The translations under genes were made by a program, and so were the position numbers. A DNA stretch of 64,000 nucleotides, from assembly GCF_000813825.1 (NCBI RefSeq), contig NZ_JWTA01000008.1:62001-126000 (forward strand), read 5' to 3'. This document shows positions 7,696-15,981 of the stretch, piece after piece; position 1 is the first letter of the stretch, and each line of letters opens with the position of its first letter. Below the pieces are notes generated by a model that was not told the DNA's origin, searched no databases, and saw only the letters and a list, made by a program, of their open reading frames with translations. The DNA is from Chryseobacterium taiwanense. Lineage in GTDB: Bacteria > Bacteroidota > Bacteroidia > Flavobacteriales > Weeksellaceae.

Positions 7696-8799
7696 TTAGT
7701 TTATTAAGTTCTGACTATTGGTATATTTAAGTATATTGTTGTCTTTTTTTATTATTATATCTATTATAAACTGTACGGAAAAAGTAAGAAATAGATAGAG
7801 TAATACAAGTAATAATACATAATCAATTCCGTGCTCTCTATATCCAAAAATACCTTTTCCCCATGAAATTAGGATCCATTGGATCATATACATGGAAGTT
7901 AAATTTTTACTGCAATATTTTAGAATACGTATAAATCCATTTTCTTTGATATTTGCCGTAATTGTATTGATTAGCCATAGAAATAATAAAGTCCAACCTG
8001 CAAAGTAAATAACACCTCCAGGTCCCATATGATAGAAACTGTTATAATTGTAATTACCATAGATAAAAACTAGTGGTGCGCCTATAAAAATAAAAGCTAT
8101 TCCAAAATACAGCATTTTTTCAAAAATCTTTTTGGTATCATAGTTCAATTCCTGAAACCACTTGCCAAAAAACATTCCGATAATAATAAATGCCATCCAT
8201 GGGAAAACAGGAAAATAAACATAAGCCGGATAATCCGTATTGAAAAGCAGATCTAAAACATAATTGATAACAGGATAATCCAAATTTAGACCACTAACTT
8301 CCCTAGATATAAGTGCTACAAATAAGCCTATAGCCAGAATGATGTATTTATTTTTTACATATTTCCTGATAAAACCAATAAATAGTAAGGACATTCCCGC
8401 CAATTGTAAAATATCACCCAGCTGTACAAGATATATGTACTGTTGATGAAGAGGGGCATGCCATTCGTATTTCTGGATAAAATTATCAGGTGCAAAATTA
8501 AAAATCACCGGAATCATGAACTTCATGAAATTCATGAATAAACCTGCAAAGACTAATAAAATTCCTCTTTTTAACGCACTTTTAAGGCTTTGATGGCGGG
8601 ATGTCATGAATGTTATTCCCATGCAGATAAGGAATATTGAAGTTCCTCTCCCTAAAAAAACAATAAAACTGCCGATTGTTGTTTCATATTGTGATTTTAC
8701 ATTGGCATAAATCAATACCGTGTGTATGATAATCATTCCGATAACACTCATACCCTTGATCAAGTCCAGAGCAAGAATTCTTTTATTGTGTTGTTCCAT
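7696..8799 (-). CDS. Acyltransferase-like integral membrane protein
   Basis: 367 residues with about ten transmembrane helices. The N-terminus 'RILALDLIKGMSVIGMIIIHT' has the Asp and His placed as in DUF1624 / heparan-alpha-glucosaminide N-acetyltransferase-like and acyltransferase-3 proteins, which move acyl groups across or at the membrane ('R..alDl.kG..i..mi.vH'). The following 'GRGTSIFLICMGITFM' helix fits the same group. The substrate cannot be told. Neighbours are unrelated; the gene has its own intergenic regions on both sides. Confidence 0.65.
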   Translation of the reverse strand: MEQHNKRILALDLIKGMSVIGMIIIHTVLIYANVKSQYETTIGSFIVFLGRGTSIFLICMGITFMTSRHQSLKSALKRGILLVFAGLFMNFMKFMIPVIFNFAPDNFIQKYEWHAPLHQQYIYLVQLGDILQLAGMSLLFIGFIRKYVKNKYIILAIGLFVALISREVSGLNLDYPVINYVLDLLFNTDYPAYVYFPVFPWMAFIIIGMFFGKWFQELNYDTKKIFEKMLYFGIAFIFIGAPLVFIYGNYNYNSFYHMGPGGVIYFAGWTLLFLWLINTITANIKENGFIRILKYCSKNLTSMYMIQWILISWGKGIFGYREHGIDYVLLLVLLYLFLTFSVQFIIDIIIKKDNNILKYTNSQNLIN

Positions 8800-9456
8800 G
8801 GTTTTATTTTTTACGTTTTAGTATTTTGTATTTTTATAATGGCTTGTAAAGGATTCGTACATCTGAATTCTTTATTATTATTTAGAATAATTAAAAACAA
8901 ATATATTGATTATTATTAAACGTCAAATTTTTTTAATATAAATTTTACAGAAATTTTAAAAAGAGACCCTAAAAACTCAGGTGAAATTGTTTCCGAAAAT
9001 GATTGAAATTACTTTATAGAAATGAAAAATGATTAAAGACGCTGCGAATCATCTTCGGAAAAAAAGGCAGGTTATAAAGGTATATTTCCAAGTAAAGAAG
9101 AGCTAAAGAAGCAGATTAATTAATGTGCATATTTGAAAAGGTGCTTCTAAAATTCCTGTCAATTCAGCGTTAATTAAAACTGATTTTATTAACAAATGAG
9201 TGGCTTTCTACGTTTGGTTTTAAAGAAAGTTACCACTCGTATTTTAGAAGACGTAATGATTTACTCAATTTTTTAAGCTTTTTTTTAAATATAAGGATTT
9301 CTATACTTTGGAAGTTATATTCGGTGTTGTCATTCATAGGTAAATATTAAATAGTGAATAATTATAAAACCAAGCTTAAAATCATTTATTTTCTATAGAA
9401 AGAGAAATTACAAAATAAGAAGCATTAGTAAAGAGGCATTTTATTAAATTTATATT
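8800..9456. other. Long intergenic region without a recognisable gene
   Basis: About 650 bp of AT-rich DNA. Two short stretches look like decayed coding sequence: one near 8965-9005 reading 'KRDPKNSGEIVSEND' and one near 9040-9123 ending 'KGIFPSKEELKKQIN' before a stop. Neither has a start codon and I recognise no family. No hairpin terminator was seen. Confidence 0.4.
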
Positions 9457-9485
9457 ATGAAAACAACTTCTGGTAAGGAGTAAGT
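9457..9485 (+). promoter_or_regulatory. Strong Shine-Dalgarno inside an eight-codon upstream frame
   Basis: AAGGAG at 9475-9480 lies 5 nt before the ATG at 9486, which supports that start over the in-frame ATG at 9510. Clear Shine-Dalgarno sites are uncommon in Bacteroidota. The same bases are the last codons of a mini frame ATG (9457) to TAA (9481-9483) encoding MKTTSGKE, so translation of the mini frame could be coupled to the gene. Confidence 0.5.
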
Positions 9486-10298
9486 ATGCTAACTTTAAAT
9501 TACAGTTTTATGAAAATAGATCTACTATCTAAGAATGCTCTGGTGGGAGCGGGTACACAGGGTATAGGAGCAGGAATTGCGATAGAACTTGCAAAATGTG
9601 GTGCGAATGTTACCGTTATCTCAAGAAATGAGTCAAAACTTAAAGACTTTATATCCTTGCTTCCTGTTATTTCTGACCATCAAAAGCATCAATATCTTGT
9701 GGCTGATTTCTTAAAATTTAATGATTATAAAGCTATTATTCATGATTTTTTTAGAACAAATTCAGTAGATATTCTTGTGAATAATACGAATGGTCCAGAT
9801 GCCGGGATGGCCTTGGAGAAAAATGTAGAGGATTTTCAAGTAGCCTTTGATCTATTATTTAAAACGGTAGTTGAGACAACATCTTTAGCTCTACCTCATA
9901 TGATCAAGCAGAAAAACGGAAGAATTATTAATGTTTCCTCATTATCCGTTAAAGAACCGATCAGTAATCTAGTATTGTCAAATTCTATACGTTCAGCAGT
10001 AGCAGCTTGGGCAAAGTCATTGTCGAGCGAAGTTGCACAGCATAATATAACCATTAATAATATTTTAACGGGATACTTTGATACCGAGAGAATTCAACAG
10101 TTAATGGAAGGAGAATCACAAAGAAGTACTATTTCTGTTGAAGAACTCAGAAAAGCCAGGGAAAGTAAAATTCCAATGAAAAGACTAGGAAAACCGGAAG
10201 AATATGGACACTTGGTTGCTTTTTTAGCTTCAGAATATGCAGCTTATCTAACAGGAACAAGTATTCCTTTAGATGGAGGTTTGGCGAATGTTTATTAA
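9486..10298 (+). CDS. SDR-family protein with altered active site
   Basis: 270 residues. A Rossmann fold of the short-chain dehydrogenase/reductase (SDR) type: 'GAGTQGIGAGIAIELAKCGANVTVISRN' marks the dinucleotide site, 'VNNTNGP' takes the place of NNAG, and 'IINVSSLSV' carries the usual Ser. The Tyr-x-x-x-Lys pair of classical SDRs is replaced: the aligned segment is Ser165-Asn-Ser-Ile-Arg169. The C-terminus has the familiar 'GYFDTERI' and 'TGTSIPLDGG'. A subgroup of bacterial FabG-like proteins shows the same replacement, so it may bind NAD(P) without classical catalysis. Single gene with a strong ribosome site. Confidence 0.8.
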   Translation: MLTLNYSFMKIDLLSKNALVGAGTQGIGAGIAIELAKCGANVTVISRNESKLKDFISLLPVISDHQKHQYLVADFLKFNDYKAIIHDFFRTNSVDILVNNTNGPDAGMALEKNVEDFQVAFDLLFKTVVETTSLALPHMIKQKNGRIINVSSLSVKEPISNLVLSNSIRSAVAAWAKSLSSEVAQHNITINNILTGYFDTERIQQLMEGESQRSTISVEELRKARESKIPMKRLGKPEEYGHLVAFLASEYAAYLTGTSIPLDGGLANVY

Positions 10299-10540
10299 TA
10301 CGCGGCATTTTTTATTTAGATTCCTAGACTGTTTGAAATAAAAAGCGGAATGGTGTTTTAGTTGAGATTTAATAGGTATTGAAGATCGGTTCGGACTCTC
10401 AAGAAGGGTATTATATTTTTTTACTTCTTGGATAAGTAAAATTTTTATGATAGTAAAAGGGCTGTTAGTATTGAATTTTTCACCATTACAAATGACAATT
10501 CAATAGATTTTTTTTAATTTTAGAATTAAATATTATAAAA

Positions 10541-11014
10541 ATGAATACAGACCAAATCCAAACATTTGATATTGAAAAAGCTAAAAAAGAAACTTCTTAC
10601 TGGAGAGAATTTTATAAAGCTAAATTATCTCCTGAATCGACTGAAGAAGATATTTTTAGAGGGTTTAGAATACCGCTTGCCGACTTAGAAGATATTCTTA
10701 CACGAATTAAAAGTTACAATAGCGTATTAGTAGAAGGAGATAGCAAAGAGAAGGAAATTCATTCTTTAAGAGTTTACTTAGCTAAAAAAGATCAATCCAA
10801 TACCAAATCGGATGATATACATGTGCTTTTAGTTCCTGTTGCAGGAGGAACTGTATTGGGGGTAAATGAGTCTGAAGAGCCTTTAGTTCAAGAGTACGGA
10901 CAAGATTTGTTGGAAATGCTTGATCCGGGAAGGTTGGATTTGGAATCGGCAATCTATGATTTTAGCACACCTTGCCCCCAACAATGTGATAAAAGCAGTG
11001 AACTGTATAAATAG
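10541..11014 (+). CDS. Hypothetical cytoplasmic protein before a two-component system
   Basis: 157 residues, acidic, soluble, no signal peptide. Residues 1-70 are helical with 'YWREFYKAKLSPESTEEDIFRGFRIPLADLEDIL'-like amphipathic pattern; residues 70-115 contain a beta-rich 'IHSLRVYLAKKD...VLLVPVAGG'; the tail 'CPQQCDKSSELYK' has a CxxxC pair. Family not recognised, though the ending resembles uncharacterised flavobacterial proteins. The next gene starts 9 nt after its stop, so it is probably the first gene of the 10541-13096 operon that ends in a histidine kinase and response regulator. Confidence 0.6.
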   Translation: MNTDQIQTFDIEKAKKETSYWREFYKAKLSPESTEEDIFRGFRIPLADLEDILTRIKSYNSVLVEGDSKEKEIHSLRVYLAKKDQSNTKSDDIHVLLVPVAGGTVLGVNESEEPLVQEYGQDLLEMLDPGRLDLESAIYDFSTPCPQQCDKSSELYK

Positions 11015-11023
11015 AAAAATAAT

Positions 11024-11652
11024 ATGTCTACATTTTTTATGGGGATTATTGCCCCATCTTTTATATTTTTTCCTGTCACAGTAGCCTTAGTGAAATTGAG
11101 ATATTGGAAGTTCCCCCAAAAAGTATTTTTTTTTATCTACTCTTTAACTTAGTATTTAATGTTCTAGCTAAGTTTACAGCAAACAAGGGAATCAATAATC
11201 TACCGTTGTTACATTTGTACACATTATTGGATTTTTGTTTACTATGTGTAGTTTTTAGTATTTTTTATAATAAAAAAACAAAGACCTATTTGTTTTTTCT
11301 TATATCTTTTGTATTTGTTGTATTTGCAATAGGGTACGCTGTAAAATACTCATTATATCAACATAATTCATTACCAAGATTTTTAGAAAGCCTATTTGTT
11401 GTGGTGGTCTGTTGTCATTTTTTACTAAAGCAGTTAAATCACAAAAGTAATACACAGCAGGAATTTGAGATTTTTATCATTTCGGGATTGTTCCTGTATT
11501 ATAGTTGCTGTACTGCCTTGTTTGGCTTTTCAGGAGAGCTATTAAGTCTTTCAAGAAATATGGAGAATATAGTCTGGAATTTTCATGCAGCAATTATGTT
11601 GTGTATGTATCTGGTTTTTGGTTATGCCTACATTAAAGTAAAAGAGAAATAA
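11024..11652 (+). pseudogene. Polytopic membrane protein gene broken at a T9 run
   Basis: Two frames read as one protein. Frame A opens at ATG 11024 with 'MSTFFMGIIAPSFIFFPVTV' and 'LRYWKFPQKVFFF', then meets TAG shortly after nine T at 11126-11134. Frame B, shifted by one, continues 'YLLFNLVFNVLAKFTANKGINNL' to the stop at 11652 with no ATG of its own near its beginning (only a TTG at 11104). Adding one T (T10) would join the halves into about 209 residues with six to seven membrane helices. It may be a real mutation, a sequencing slip, or polymerase slippage on the T-run. The stop overlaps the kinase start (TAATG), so the gene is part of the two-component operon, possibly as its sensor. Confidence 0.65.
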
Positions 11653-12425
11653 TGAATATCTTTTACACAATATTAGTTACAATGTCAGGATTGTTTATGT
11701 TGACAACTTTTATTCTTGCCGTCTTCTTTAAATACAGGAAAAATTTAATAGAATTTAAACTTAAGACCCAGGAAATGGAACTTGTACATCAAAAAGACCT
11801 TCTCAATACAATTGTTTCGTCTCAGGAAAAAGAAAGACATCGTATCGGGATGGATCTTCATGATGAAATCGGTGCTAATCTATCAGCTATAAAATTATTG
11901 CTTACAAATCATTTTGACAGGGCAAATCAGAAAGATTTGAAAGATCTTTCAAAACAGATTATGAGTCTTTTTGATCAATTGATAGATAAAACACGATTGA
12001 TTTCTCATGATTTGTCTCCTTCAGTAAAGGGAGCTTATGGTTTCTCAGATGCTGTTCTAAATTTTGCAGATCAGATAAATCAATCGGAAAATTCTGTAAA
12101 AATTCACATGACTTTTTCTGATGATTTAGCTGAAACTTATTTACAGAATATGAGTGCCCTATTGGTTTATCGTATTGTATTGGAATTGATCAATAACTCT
12201 TTTAAGCATGCGCGGGCAAATAATATTTCGGTGATATTTAATTACAGAGAATCATTTTTATTAATAGATTACTATGATGATGGAATTGGTTTGAAAAAAT
12301 CGGATCTGAAAATAAAGAAAGGGATTGGCTTTAGAAATATTGAAAGCAGATTATTTTATTTAAATGGGACGTACGAAATAATAGATAATTTGAAAGGGAC
12401 ACATGTCCAGATAAAAATTCCGTAA
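11652..12425 (+). CDS. Sensor histidine kinase, NarL/DegS type
   Basis: 257 residues. One N-terminal transmembrane helix (about 4-24), a short coiled linker, a HisKA_3 dimerisation domain with 'QEKERHRIGMDLHDEIG' and phospho-acceptor His70, then a HATPase domain with N-box 'ELINNSFKHARA', G1 box 'DDGIGL' and G2 box 'GIGFRNI'. It autophosphorylates and passes phosphate to a LuxR-type regulator, which is encoded 8 nt downstream. There is no periplasmic sensor domain, so the signal may come from the membrane protein encoded just upstream (overlapping stop/start). Inner membrane, catalytic part in the cytoplasm. Confidence 0.9.
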   Translation: MNIFYTILVTMSGLFMLTTFILAVFFKYRKNLIEFKLKTQEMELVHQKDLLNTIVSSQEKERHRIGMDLHDEIGANLSAIKLLLTNHFDRANQKDLKDLSKQIMSLFDQLIDKTRLISHDLSPSVKGAYGFSDAVLNFADQINQSENSVKIHMTFSDDLAETYLQNMSALLVYRIVLELINNSFKHARANNISVIFNYRESFLLIDYYDDGIGLKKSDLKIKKGIGFRNIESRLFYLNGTYEIIDNLKGTHVQIKIP

Positions 12426-12433
12426 TAAATAGT

Positions 12434-13096
12434 ATGAGTAAAATTAGAATAGCGATTGTTGATGATCATAAACTTTTTAGGCAAGGTATAAGATCTATCA
12501 TAGATACAGCTTCAGATATAGAAATTGTTTTTGAGGCAGATAACGGTGTGGATTGTATGAATAAATTGAAAAGGACTCACAATGGTCCTACAATAATTTT
12601 GATGGATCTGGAAATGCCTGAAATGGATGGATTGCAATTACAAGAAATCATATCTCGTGATTTTCCGGATATTAAAGTGATCATTATTTCTCTTCATTCA
12701 AATCAGAGGATTATGGCAAGAATGATACAACAGGGCGCATCTGGATATTTGCTTAAAAATTGCGAAAAAGAAGAAATGCTCGAGGCTATTAAAAGCACTT
12801 ACAATAATGGATTCTATATTAATCAGCAAACACTGTTAGCTCTTAAAGAAAGTCATGCGACAAAAATACCCAAAAGAGATTTATTGGGCTACGAAGTAGA
12901 AATTTCCAATAGAGAAGTTGAAGTTTTAAAATTATTGTGCAGTCAGTTTAATACAAATGAAATTGCAGAAAAACTTTTCATAAGTCCTAGAACTGTTGAG
13001 GGGCACAGGAATAATCTGTTAATAAAAACCGGAGCCCGGAACACAGCGGGCTTGATTATATTCGCCATTAAAAATAAATATTTTGATATTCTTTAA
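12434..13096 (+). CDS. LuxR-type response regulator
   Basis: 220 residues, NarL/FixJ family. Receiver domain 1-125 with acidic pocket 'DDHKLF', phospho-acceptor Asp58 in 'ILMDLEMPEMDG', and the conserved Lys in 'GYLLKNCEKEE'. C-terminal LuxR helix-turn-helix about 150-215: 'SNREVEVLKLLC', 'TNEIAEKLFISPRTVEGHRNNLLIKTGA'. Pairs with the kinase encoded 8 nt upstream. Targets unknown; the first operon downstream is the phospholipase/cytolysin unit, which is suggestive only. Confidence 0.92.
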   Translation: MSKIRIAIVDDHKLFRQGIRSIIDTASDIEIVFEADNGVDCMNKLKRTHNGPTIILMDLEMPEMDGLQLQEIISRDFPDIKVIIISLHSNQRIMARMIQQGASGYLLKNCEKEEMLEAIKSTYNNGFYINQQTLLALKESHATKIPKRDLLGYEVEISNREVEVLKLLCSQFNTNEIAEKLFISPRTVEGHRNNLLIKTGARNTAGLIIFAIKNKYFDIL

Positions 13097-13104
13097 AATA
13101 CATA

Positions 13105-13135
13105 AAAGCAAGTAGAAATACCTGCTTTTTTTTTC
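13105..13135 (+). terminator. Terminator after the response regulator
   Basis: Arms AAAGCAAGTA (13105-13114) and TACCTGCTTT (13119-13128) pair with one mismatch around a GAAA loop and run into T. It separates the regulatory operon from the phospholipase/cytolysin operon. Confidence 0.75.
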
Positions 13136-13233
13136 GGTTGTTTATGCGCTGTTTTCCCGCTGATAATTCCTCTTACTTTGTTTTATAATCAAATGACAAT
13201 TTAAATAATGTTTAACAAATCAAAACAAAGATT

Positions 13234-14481
13234 ATGGGACAAGGTGGAAAAATTCTAATCAGTAACAAATCTTCCTATACATGGAAGAGAAGACACATTC
13301 ATTCTTATCAGATGAATTCTTGGGATCGCAATTTTCCTGAAACAATTTCTCCTGGAGAATCTGTATCAGTATATGTTGAGTGGAATGAAGGAGCATTTAA
13401 AAACAAAAAAGATGATAGTGCAGAAGCATTTTATAGCTCAGAGACTGGTGGGATGGAACTTAATTTTTCAGCTCGGGCTAAAGATGGTTTTAATTTATTT
13501 CTGCAATGTCAGAACTTTAGTGATCCATGTGCTAAATCCGGCGAAAACAAAAAGTTGGGGTGGAGTCATGACGGAGTGATTGCAGTCACGATTGTTGGAA
13601 ATCAAAATCGAGCAGGAATCATTGCAAATAATTATTCTCTTGCAAATTGGATGTCTTTTTTAGATGATCATAAGTTCCTGTCACAGTTAACAATTCCAGG
13701 AACTCATGATTCGGGTGCTCTTTACGGTGGAGATCTTGTAAAATGTCAAAACTTAAGCTTCAGCGAACAGTTAGATTTAGGAATCCGTTTCCTGGATGTT
13801 AGGTGCAGACATATTGATAACTCCTTCGCTATTCATCATGGAATGGTTTATCAAAATCAAAACTTTAATGGAGTTTTGAATGCATGCTATTCTTTTCTGA
13901 ATAATCACCCAGGGGAAACAATTTTTATGTGCGTAAAACATGAGTATGATGATAAAAATGTCTCTCGATCATTTGAAGAAACTTTTAATGATTATATCGG
14001 AAATTCCTTTGATAAATGGTATTTGAAAAATGATATTCCAGTTTTAAAAGATATCAGAGGCAAAATTGTGCTGTTGAGAAGGTTCAATGCAAACTCTCCA
14101 ATTGGAATTCAAGCACATGGAAATTGGAATGATAACGATACTTTTTCTTGGAATATTCAAGGAACTGACAAAACGGTTTCGGTTCAAGATGCCTATAAGG
14201 TGAATACCTTATTTAATATAGGGGATAAGTGGTCAAAAGTAAAAGATTTGCTTGATAAAACTTCTCAAAATAATGGAAAAACATTGTTCATCAATTTTAC
14301 GAGTGGTGTTTCAGCTGGTGCATATCCTTATTCCGTAGCTTACCAAAATAATGGTATCAACAGAAGGCTTCAACAGTATTTGCTAGAGGCAGAAAGAAAA
14401 CAGCTAGGGGTATTTGCAATGGATTTTCCAGAGCGACCTACGGGAAGTCTGATTCCTTTGTTAGTTAAAACTAATTTTTAA
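13234..14481 (+). CDS. PI-specific phospholipase C (PI-PLC X domain) with novel N-domain
   Basis: 415 residues. Residues about 140-400 are a bacterial PI-PLC domain: 'LTIPGTHDSGA' with His158, 'QLDLGIRFLDVRCR', 'FAIHHGMVYQ' with His201-His202, 'NNHPGETIFMCVKHEYDD' and the late 'FAMDFP'. The two histidine sites match the general acid and base of Bacillus and Listeria PI-PLC, which cleave phosphatidylinositol and GPI anchors. Residues 1-135 are an all-beta domain ('ILISNKSSYTWKR', 'SPGESVSVYVEW') vaguely like aegerolysin or actinoporin folds; this is a guess. There is no Sec signal peptide. It is the first gene of a unit with a cholesterol-dependent cytolysin 32 nt downstream. Confidence 0.88.
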   Translation: MGQGGKILISNKSSYTWKRRHIHSYQMNSWDRNFPETISPGESVSVYVEWNEGAFKNKKDDSAEAFYSSETGGMELNFSARAKDGFNLFLQCQNFSDPCAKSGENKKLGWSHDGVIAVTIVGNQNRAGIIANNYSLANWMSFLDDHKFLSQLTIPGTHDSGALYGGDLVKCQNLSFSEQLDLGIRFLDVRCRHIDNSFAIHHGMVYQNQNFNGVLNACYSFLNNHPGETIFMCVKHEYDDKNVSRSFEETFNDYIGNSFDKWYLKNDIPVLKDIRGKIVLLRRFNANSPIGIQAHGNWNDNDTFSWNIQGTDKTVSVQDAYKVNTLFNIGDKWSKVKDLLDKTSQNNGKTLFINFTSGVSAGAYPYSVAYQNNGINRRLQQYLLEAERKQLGVFAMDFPERPTGSLIPLLVKTNF

Positions 14482-14513
14482 GTATTTATAAAATCATCAA
14501 AATAAATCATATT

Positions 14514-15917
14514 ATGAAAAAACAAGACATTAACAAGTATATAAAAGGTCTTAATTATGATGCAAGATCACTATTAAGCACAATTAGTGAAGATCATCCT
14601 GAAACGCTTCCAGGAAAAAGTAAAACTACTACTAACAGTGTAATAATCTGTACAAATAAGAAAAGAGATATTTCGAATAATATTGATGAAATTTCTCTTT
14701 TATCACCTTCTAATGGGATTGTTTTTCCGGGAGCAATTGTACGTGCTAACCGCAGTCTAGCGGAAGGCAAACCTCAAGCGGTTGCCATTAATAGAGCCGC
14801 TGTTAAAATATTGATCAATTTACCTGGAATGGATGACTCATCTGTGGTCATTGAAAATCCTACTTTCTCAAATGTAGTACAGGGGGTTGATAAGCTTGTA
14901 AGAAACTGGATTGAACATATTTTACCTCAAGGATATGACCATTCTGCTCTGGTCACATCGAAGATTACAAAAGCTTATTCTGATAGCCAACTTTCTCTTG
15001 ATTTAGGATTTAATGCTTCTTGGGCAGATAATTCAATCAAAAGTCAATTTAAATTTGAGAAAACTGCAAATAAATCTACAACGATTGCTATGTTTAAGCA
15101 GGTATTCTATACAGTCGCTATTGATCCTATTTCAACACCGGCGGATGCTTTCGACGAAGAAGTTTCACTTGAAGATATAAAATCAGAATTCGACGATACA
15201 AATCCTCCTGCCTATGTAGAGTCTGTAGATTATGGAAGGATGATTATGGTAAGAATGGATACTGAATCAAGTGCAACAAAAACAGATCTTGAAGCTACTT
15301 TAAAATATGCTACTAAGGGAGGTCTCAACATTTCTTCTGAAGATAGATCAAAGTATGAAAGCCTTGCAAAAAGCTCGAGTTTTTCAATAACAATTATTGG
15401 AGGTGGGGCAAAGATAAGCAGTAAGGTTATATATGGTGGAGATTTTGACGAAGTAAGGAAAATTTTAGAAAATGGAATTCAGTTAAATAAAGATAATCCA
15501 GGCTTGCCTATTGCTTACAAAGTAAATTTTCTTAAAGATCATCAACTGGCTACAATGCCCGTTACTGCAAGTTATGTAGAGACAGAATGCATTGAACATC
15601 CATCAGGTTATATTGAGCTGGCTCAATATGGTTGGTATGTCGGTAAATGGGAAGTTGAGTGGGATGAACATAATGAAAAAGGTGAAATTATACCTCAATC
15701 TTTTTCATCAGGAGAGGTTACTTCGCCTTATAAAAAAATAGTCATTCTACCCGGCGATGCTCATAATGTTAGGATAAAAGCATTTTCTGCAACAGGTCTA
15801 TTTTGGGATCCGTGGAGAGAAGCAATTAATAAGGTAGAAAATGGTCCTACAAATTACACGTATGAAATTTCAGGAACATCCTTGGAGCCAACCAGCACAG
15901 TAATCAAAAACTCATAA
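14514..15917 (+). CDS. Cholesterol-dependent cytolysin (thiol-activated cytolysin family)
   Basis: 467 residues, about the length of pneumolysin, and likewise without a signal peptide. Family landmarks run from end to end: N-terminal 'DINKYIKGLNYDARSLL', 'FPGAIVRANRSL', 'NFKQ'-like 'MFKQVFYTVAIDP', 'VESVDYGRMIMVRMDT', 'DNPGLPIAYKVNFLKDHQLAT', and domain 4. The undecapeptide (Ser425-Arg435) reads SATGLFWDPWR: Cys is replaced by Ala and a Pro is present, as in pyolysin (EATGLAWDPWW). The cholesterol-recognition Thr-Leu pair appears as Ser456-Leu457. Known members form rings of monomers that open large pores in cholesterol-containing membranes. Such toxins are mostly Gram-positive; a Bacteroidota copy beside a PI-PLC is unusual. 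Confidence 0.93.
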   Translation: MKKQDINKYIKGLNYDARSLLSTISEDHPETLPGKSKTTTNSVIICTNKKRDISNNIDEISLLSPSNGIVFPGAIVRANRSLAEGKPQAVAINRAAVKILINLPGMDDSSVVIENPTFSNVVQGVDKLVRNWIEHILPQGYDHSALVTSKITKAYSDSQLSLDLGFNASWADNSIKSQFKFEKTANKSTTIAMFKQVFYTVAIDPISTPADAFDEEVSLEDIKSEFDDTNPPAYVESVDYGRMIMVRMDTESSATKTDLEATLKYATKGGLNISSEDRSKYESLAKSSSFSITIIGGGAKISSKVIYGGDFDEVRKILENGIQLNKDNPGLPIAYKVNFLKDHQLATMPVTASYVETECIEHPSGYIELAQYGWYVGKWEVEWDEHNEKGEIIPQSFSSGEVTSPYKKIVILPGDAHNVRIKAFSATGLFWDPWREAINKVENGPTNYTYEISGTSLEPTSTVIKNS

Positions 15918-15926
15918 TAATTTATT

Positions 15927-15951
15927 ACAGACAATCTAAAAGATTGTCTGT
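15927..15951 (+). promoter_or_regulatory. Intercistronic hairpin between cytolysin and third gene
   Basis: Perfect 11-bp stem: ACAGACAATCT (15927-15937), loop AAA, AGATTGTCTGT (15941-15951). It is followed by TATATAATCT rather than a T-run, so it is more likely an RNA-processing or partial termination element than a full terminator. It lies in the 64-nt gap before the third gene. Confidence 0.6.
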
Positions 15952-15981
15952 ATATAATCTTAACATTTAAATTAATTTACG

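Noticed and set aside
8930..9130. Small gene in the long gap before the SDR gene
   Set aside because: Two short frames look protein-like but have no start codon and are interrupted by stops.
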